DNA from: Ruminococcaceae bacterium UBA7135
GTDB taxonomy: Bacteria; Bacillota; Clostridia; Oscillospirales; Ruminococcaceae
DNA: 8,869 bases
Assembly: GCA_002492075.1 (NCBI GenBank)
Contig: DKXD01000126.1
Location: 2,724-11,592, forward strand
Direction: 5' to 3'
Below the pieces are notes generated by a model. It searched no databases. It saw only the letters and a list, made by a program, of their open reading frames with translations, and had not been told where the DNA came from. The position numbers and the translations under genes are program-made. Position 1 is the first letter of the stretch. Every line of letters begins with the position of its first letter. Positions 4,875-8,869 of this stretch are shown piece by piece.

Positions 4875-6683
4875 TTGGATTATCAGAACAAAATACGCAA
4901 TTTTTGCATTATAGCGCATATCGACCACGGAAAATCCACGCTCGCGGACAGAATTCTCGAGCAGACGGAGACCGTGGCGAAGCGTGATATGGAGGAGCAG
5001 CTGCTCGACAATATGGATATCGAGCGCGAACGCGGAATTACCATCAAAGCGCGCGCTGTGCGTCTGAAATACCACGCCGACGACGGCGGTGATTACATTT
5101 TCAACCTTATCGACACTCCCGGTCACGTTGACTTTAACTATGAGGTGTCGCGCTCGCTCGTTGCCTGCGAGGGCGCTATACTTATCGTTGACGCTTCTCA
5201 GGGGATCGAAGCGCAAACACTCGCCAACACCTATCTTGCGGTGGAGAACGACCTTGAAGTAGTTCCCGTGGTAAACAAGATAGACCTGCCCTCCGCACAC
5301 CCGCAGGAGGTCAAGGAAGAGATCGAAAACGTGATTGGCATAGAAGCTATGGACGCCCCCGAAATATCCGCGAAAATGGGAACGAACATTCATGCGGTCA
5401 TGGAAGAGATCGTTCATAAAATACCCGCTCCCAAGGGCGATTTTAACGCGCCGCTAAAAGCGCTGATATTCGACAGCTACTACGACAGCTACAAGGGAGT
5501 TATCGTATATGTGCGCGTGAAAGAGGGCAGTATAAAGCCGGGCGACAAGATACGAATGATGGCAAGCGGCGCGGAGTTTACCACCGTTGAGGTGGGATAT
5601 ATGGGCGCTACCGAGCTTGTGCCCTGCTCCGAGCTGAAAGCGGGCGAGGTCGGATATATCGCGGCTTCAATCAAATCAATCGGCGACACCAAGGTCGGCG
5701 ATACCGTGACGAGCGCGACAACCCCGGCGGACGAGCCACTCAGCGGCTACCGTGAAGTAAACCCCATGGTGTTCAGCGGTATTTACCCCGCCGACGGCGC
5801 GAAATATCCCGATCTGCGAGAGGCTCTGGATAAGCTCCAACTCAACGACGCGTCATTGTCGTTCGAGCCGGAAAGCTCCGTAGCGCTGGGCTTCGGTTTC
5901 CGCTGCGGATTTCTGGGTCTGCTGCACATGGATGTTGTTCAGGAGCGCATAGAGCGCGAGTACGACCTCGACATAATCACAACAGCACCGTCCGTTGTCT
6001 ACAAAATAGAGCTTACGGACGGAGAAGTCAAGATGATAGACAACCCGTTCAATTACCCCGACACCACGCTTATCAAACAGGCATACGAGCCTATGGTGAA
6101 CGCTCACGTTTACGCTCCGAGCGACTATGTGGGTAACATCATGGAGCTTTGCCAGAACAGACGCGGAGTGTTCAAGGATATGAAGTATATCGACCAAAGC
6201 CGCGTTGATCTGCATTACGAGCTGCCTCTGAACGAGATAGTCTACGACTTTTTCGACGCGCTTAAATCGAGAACCCGCGGTTACGCAAGCTACGACTATG
6301 AGATGATGGGCTTTGCGCCGAGCAAGCTCGTTAAGCTCGATATAATGCTGAACGGCGAGGTGATAGACGCTTTGTCGTTTATCGTACACGCGGACAGCGC
6401 CTACGCCCGTGCCCGCAAAATGGCGGAGAAGCTTAAAGAGCATATTCCGCGCCAGCTTTTCGAGATACCGATACAGGCATGCGTCGGCGGCAAGATAATA
6501 GCCCGCGAAACGATAAAGGCTCTGCGAAAGGACGTTCTGGCAAAGTGCTACGGCGGCGACATCACGCGTAAGAAAAAGCTCCTCGAAAAGCAGAAAGAGG
6601 GCAAAAAGCGTATGCGGCGGTTCGGCACGGTGGAAGTGCCGCAGGAGGCGTTTATGGCGGTGCTGAAGCTGGACGATGAGTAA
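4875..6683 (+). CDS. lepA: Elongation factor 4 (LepA), ribosomal back-translocase GTPase
   Basis: LepA/EF4 is a translational GTPase that binds the ribosome; it was described as a back-translocase, and roles in initiation and 30S assembly are also proposed. The protein has 602 residues, the usual length. GTPase motifs are AHIDHGKST (14-22, P-loop), RGIT (53-56, switch I), DTPGH (80-84), NKID (134-137) and SAK (165-167). Domain II and the EF-G-like domains III and V follow. The LepA-specific C-terminal domain contains GGDITRKKKLLEKQKEGKKR from residue 560. The C terminus, MAVLKLDDE, is typical. The start is TTG with a strong ribosome binding site. It is fifth in the operon, 15 bases after the DUF3592 gene and overlapping hemW by 8 bases; lepA followed by hemW is a common Firmicutes order. 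I see no convincing internal promoter, so its level may depend on the promoter at 2639. Two long open frames on the opposite strand are shadows. Confidence 0.99.
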   Translation: MDYQNKIRNFCIIAHIDHGKSTLADRILEQTETVAKRDMEEQLLDNMDIERERGITIKARAVRLKYHADDGGDYIFNLIDTPGHVDFNYEVSRSLVACEGAILIVDASQGIEAQTLANTYLAVENDLEVVPVVNKIDLPSAHPQEVKEEIENVIGIEAMDAPEISAKMGTNIHAVMEEIVHKIPAPKGDFNAPLKALIFDSYYDSYKGVIVYVRVKEGSIKPGDKIRMMASGAEFTTVEVGYMGATELVPCSELKAGEVGYIAASIKSIGDTKVGDTVTSATTPADEPLSGYREVNPMVFSGIYPADGAKYPDLREALDKLQLNDASLSFEPESSVALGFGFRCGFLGLLHMDVVQERIEREYDLDIITTAPSVVYKIELTDGEVKMIDNPFNYPDTTLIKQAYEPMVNAHVYAPSDYVGNIMELCQNRRGVFKDMKYIDQSRVDLHYELPLNEIVYDFFDALKSRTRGYASYDYEMMGFAPSKLVKLDIMLNGEVIDALSFIVHADSAYARARKMAEKLKEHIPRQLFEIPIQACVGGKIIARETIKALRKDVLAKCYGGDITRKKKLLEKQKEGKKRMRRFGTVEVPQEAFMAVLKLDDE

Positions 6684-7734
6684 CCCCGGACTGTATATTC
6701 ACGTTCCGTTCTGTCGCAAAAAATGCCCCTACTGCGACTTTTACTCGGTGGGATACCGCGAGGAACTGGCGGAGCGATACGCGGACGCTGTTATCCGTAA
6801 CCTGCGGTATTATAACGAAGATTATGATACGGTATATTTCGGCGGCGGTACGCCGAGCCTTATGGCGCGGCAAATACCCCGAATACTCGACGAGGTTCAC
6901 AGAACGGCAAGCGCCGAGGTAACGGTGGAGTGCAACCCTCTCGAAATGGACAAGGAAACGCTGAAAATTCTGCGCGGCTGCGGAGTAAACAGGCTGTCCG
7001 TCGGAATACAGTCGGCTGTTGACGGGGAGCTTGCCGCGCTCGGAAGAACTCACACGTTTGAACAGGCTCGGCAGGCTGTACTCACGGCAAACAAGGTCGG
7101 GTTTTACGATATTTCGGCGGATATTATGATTGGAACGCCGGGGCAGACCGCCGAAACGCTGACCCGTACTATCGGCGAGCTTGGCAATCTGCCGCTGACG
7201 CACATTTCGGCATATATGCTGAAAATCGAGCCGAACACCGTGTTCGGGAAAAAGCCGCCCGCTCTCCCCGACGAGGACGAAACAGCGGAGCTGTACCTTT
7301 CGGCGGTGCGTTTACTTGAAAACGCGCGATTTATGCAGTATGAGGTAAGCAATTTCGCTCGACGCGGTATGACGAGCCGCCACAATCTCAAGTACTGGCG
7401 GCGCGAAGAGTATCTCGGCATAGGCGCGGCGGCGCACTCGTTCTATAAAGGAAAGCGCTTTGCGGTCACCCGCAATCTGCGAGAATTTATCGCAAGCGAA
7501 CATCAGACAGAGCTTGTGACAGATGAGAACCCGAACGGGATCGAAGAGAAAATAATGCTTGGTCTGCGGCTTGCGGAGGGCATTCCGAAAGAGCTTTGGG
7601 AGCTTGTCCAAAGCGGTCTGCCGCTTATCCCGAAGCAATATTACAAGATCGAAAACGACAGGCTGTCGCTGACGGCGGATGGGTTTCTTGTGTCGAATGA
7701 GATAATCGCCACGCTGCTGACGTATTTAAATTAG
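6676..7734 (+). CDS. hemW: HemW, radical SAM heme chaperone (formerly HemN-like)
   Basis: HemW is a radical S-adenosylmethionine protein that binds a 4Fe-4S cluster and inserts heme into target proteins. It was long misannotated as coproporphyrinogen III oxidase (HemN). The cluster motif is Cys13-X3-Cys17-X2-Cys20 in FCRKKCPYCDF; the residue two after Cys20 is Phe, where true HemN has a fourth Cys, which supports HemW. Further signatures are VYFGGGTPSL (53-62), VNRLSVGIQS (104-113), DIMIGTPGQT (149-158), YEVSNFAR (222-229) and HNLKYWRREEYLGIGAAAHS (236-255). A short winged-helix-like C-terminal domain ends with LTADGFLVSNEIIATLL. At 352 residues it is slightly shorter than many homologues. 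It starts inside the end of lepA (8-base overlap), so it is probably translationally coupled. The hrcA-grpE-dnaK block that often follows in Firmicutes is absent. What it does in an anaerobe that may lack heme synthesis cannot be read from this window. Confidence 0.95.
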   Translation: MSNPGLYIHVPFCRKKCPYCDFYSVGYREELAERYADAVIRNLRYYNEDYDTVYFGGGTPSLMARQIPRILDEVHRTASAEVTVECNPLEMDKETLKILRGCGVNRLSVGIQSAVDGELAALGRTHTFEQARQAVLTANKVGFYDISADIMIGTPGQTAETLTRTIGELGNLPLTHISAYMLKIEPNTVFGKKPPALPDEDETAELYLSAVRLLENARFMQYEVSNFARRGMTSRHNLKYWRREEYLGIGAAAHSFYKGKRFAVTRNLREFIASEHQTELVTDENPNGIEEKIMLGLRLAEGIPKELWELVQSGLPLIPKQYYKIENDRLSLTADGFLVSNEIIATLLTYLN

Positions 7735-7752
7735 GGAACTGCTGATGTAATG

Positions 7753-7783
7753 GCTTTCTCCCCGCCTACGGCGGGGAGAAAGC
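7753..7783. repeat. Perfect 14-bp GC-rich stem-loop after hemW
   Basis: GCTTTCTCCCCGCC (7753-7766) and its exact reverse complement (7770-7783) enclose a 3-base loop, TAC. The stem core matches the architecture of the hairpin at 562-590 (CGCC, 3-base loop ending in C, GGCGGGG). The heptamer GCTGATG occurs just before it (7741-7747) and again at its right end (7782-7788). It starts 18 bases after the hemW stop. No T-run follows on either strand, so it is not a canonical intrinsic terminator. It may protect the operon's 3' end or be a copy of a dispersed palindromic repeat. Confidence 0.65.
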
Positions 7784-7856
7784 TGATGAAACTGTGCATA
7801 ACGATTTAATCGGCACCTCATTAAAAAAATAATCTAAAACGAACCATACTAAACAT

Positions 7857-7863
7857 AAAGGAG
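7857..7863 (+). promoter_or_regulatory. Ribosome binding site of the esterase gene
   Basis: AAAGGAG lies 8 bases before the ATG at 7872 and supports this start without a signal peptide. I see no convincing promoter in 7735-7871, so the gene may be read through from the hemW operon. Confidence 0.8.
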
Positions 7864-7871
7864 ACATAATA

Positions 7872-8869
7872 ATGAGCTATGAACTACCCGAAGGCAAAAA
7901 ACTGATAGCCCCCGAAAACCCCGCCCTCGAATATATGGGCAGGATTGATTTCGACGACCCCTCGCGCCCCGTTCTTGTGTGGCCCGGCACGATGATTGAC
8001 GTAAACTTCACGGGCACGTCCTGCGCGCTTGTCATCAAGAATATCAATCATCAGGAGCTTACGCATTTCGGAGCGCTTGTGGACGGAGTTATGCAGAAAT
8101 TTTTCCTGAAAAACACCCGCGAGGACGAGCTGTATGTACTCGCCGAGGGTCTTGAAAACACCGCGCATACGCTGAAGCTCGTGAAAACGCTCGCGTCACA
8201 TAATTATGTGGAGTTTGTCGGTATCGTCATCGACGAAAACGCCGAGGTCTCCCGCCCGAACCACAAATACGACCTTAGGCTCGAGGTCTACGGCGACAGC
8301 GTTTCGGCGGGAGAAAACGTTGAGGACATTTACTACGAGGGGCAGCAGGATCACCCAGAGCACCACTGCAACAACTCCGCGGACAACGCTTACTTTTCTT
8401 ATCCGCTTATGCTCGCGAGACGGCTCAACGCCGAGGTTTACGATGTGGCGCAGGGCGGCATAGCGCTGCTGGACGGCACGGGCTATTTTACGTCGGACTG
8501 TCTGCTTGGAATGGTGAGCTGCTACGATAAGCTGAGTTATTCGCCGTATGAAAAGCGAACCGAGTGGGATTTTTCGCTCTATACTCCCGATATCGTCATA
8601 ACAGCTATCGGGCAGAACGATCACAACCCCGACCCCGAGGCGATAAAGCGCCCCGAATACCGCAGAATGTGGAAGGACAAGTACATTGAAATGCTCCGCG
8701 ACCTTATGGAGAAATATCCGAACGCCGTGTTTATTCTTATGCTCACCGTACTTAAACACGACCCGACATGGGACGATGCGATCCGCGAGGTTGCCGAGGA
8801 AGTAAACGAAAAGCGCGTCCGCTACTTTAAATTTGTGCGCGGCGGAGCGGCTACCGACGGACACCCCAT
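7872..8869 (+). CDS. CE2-like SGNH carbohydrate esterase, 3' end cut by window
   Basis: The frame is open from the ATG to the window edge (332 complete codons). The protein has the two-part plan of carbohydrate esterase family 2, which removes acetyl groups from xylan, glucomannan and similar sugars. An N-terminal beta-sandwich-like region comes first (about residues 18-130, including VWPGTMIDVNFTGTS at 36-50). An SGNH hydrolase domain follows. Its blocks are LRLEVYGDSVSAGEN (135-149) with the nucleophile Ser143, VYDVAQGGIALLDG (189-202), DIVITAIGQNDHNPD (240-254) with Asn249, and ATDGHP at the last codons with the predicted catalytic His331. The window stops right after this motif, so probably only a few dozen residues are missing. 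There is no signal peptide, so it should act in the cytoplasm, perhaps on imported acetylated oligosaccharides; most described CE2 enzymes are secreted. The start is fixed by AAAGGAG 8 bases upstream. CE2 is my best assignment; a related SGNH family is possible. A 222-residue open frame on the opposite strand is a shadow. Confidence 0.85.
   Translation, partial: MSYELPEGKKLIAPENPALEYMGRIDFDDPSRPVLVWPGTMIDVNFTGTSCALVIKNINHQELTHFGALVDGVMQKFFLKNTREDELYVLAEGLENTAHTLKLVKTLASHNYVEFVGIVIDENAEVSRPNHKYDLRLEVYGDSVSAGENVEDIYYEGQQDHPEHHCNNSADNAYFSYPLMLARRLNAEVYDVAQGGIALLDGTGYFTSDCLLGMVSCYDKLSYSPYEKRTEWDFSLYTPDIVITAIGQNDHNPDPEAIKRPEYRRMWKDKYIEMLRDLMEKYPNAVFILMLTVLKHDPTWDDAIREVAEEVNEKRVRYFKFVRGGAATDGHP

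Noticed and set aside
4827..6443. Two 196-codon minus-strand open frames opposite lepA
   Set aside because: They are mirror frames of a highly conserved gene; a long antisense frame is expected with this codon use.
6676..7734. Annotation as coproporphyrinogen III oxidase HemN
   Set aside because: The motif is CX3CX2C followed by Asp-Phe, without the fourth Cys of HemN, and the gene sits next to lepA; HemW fits better.
7753..7783. Intrinsic terminator for the lepA-hemW operon
   Set aside because: The stem is strong, but no T-run follows on either strand, so termination is not supported by sequence alone.
7735..7871. Promoter for the esterase gene
   Set aside because: AT-rich hexamers such as TAATCT and CATACT exist, but none has a good -35 partner at about 17 bases.
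8196..8864. 222-codon minus-strand open frame at the right end
   Set aside because: The plus-strand frame has ordered SGNH motifs (GDS, GG, GQND, DGHP), so the minus frame is a shadow.

Overview
The window looks like chromosomal DNA of a fibre-degrading, Gram-positive anaerobe of the Clostridia, plausibly Ruminococcus/Oscillospiraceae-like. The grounds are close-to-consensus Shine-Dalgarno sequences, sigma-A type promoters, a lepA-hemW gene pair in the order common in Firmicutes, a secreted family 44 glycoside hydrolase, and a family 2-like carbohydrate esterase. Base composition is roughly balanced. The genus is an inference; no marker here fixes it.

Layout. Positions 1-503 hold the 3' end of an unrecognised gene on the plus strand, closed by an intrinsic terminator (511-551). 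A second GC-rich stem-loop (562-590) sits between it and the next gene. Positions 605-2467 (minus) encode a GH44 endoglucanase/xyloglucanase with a signal peptide, both catalytic glutamates and a C-terminal membrane anchor. It has its own promoter around 2556-2584. The 259-base divergent intergenic region 2468-2726 also carries a plus-strand promoter (2639-2667).

That promoter opens a tight six-gene plus-strand operon: an unrecognised 143-residue cysteine-rich protein (2727-3158), a single-pass membrane protein (3163-3789), a YdcF/DUF218 protein (3790-4407), a two-pass DUF3592-type membrane protein (4404-4859), lepA (TTG start, 4875-6683) and hemW (6676-7734). Junctions are 4 nt, 0 nt, a 4-nt overlap, 15 nt and an 8-nt overlap, so one transcript is likely. 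Four small, mostly envelope-related genes thus precede two housekeeping genes.

After hemW comes a short intergenic region with a perfect 14-bp stem-loop (7753-7783) whose core resembles the one at 562-590. It is followed by a CE2-like SGNH esterase (7872 to the window end, cut just after its predicted catalytic His). The extracellular GH44 enzyme and the apparently cytoplasmic esterase fit a plant-polysaccharide diet: cleavage of glucan or xyloglucan outside the cell, and deacetylation of imported oligosaccharides inside. No CRISPR array, tRNA, rRNA, transposase or phage gene is visible. Nothing here is a clearly new system. The best leads are the membrane-anchored GH44 with a cysteine cluster, the small-gene cassette coupled to lepA-hemW, an antisense terminator-like hairpin inside the DUF3592 gene, and the paired GC stem-loops.
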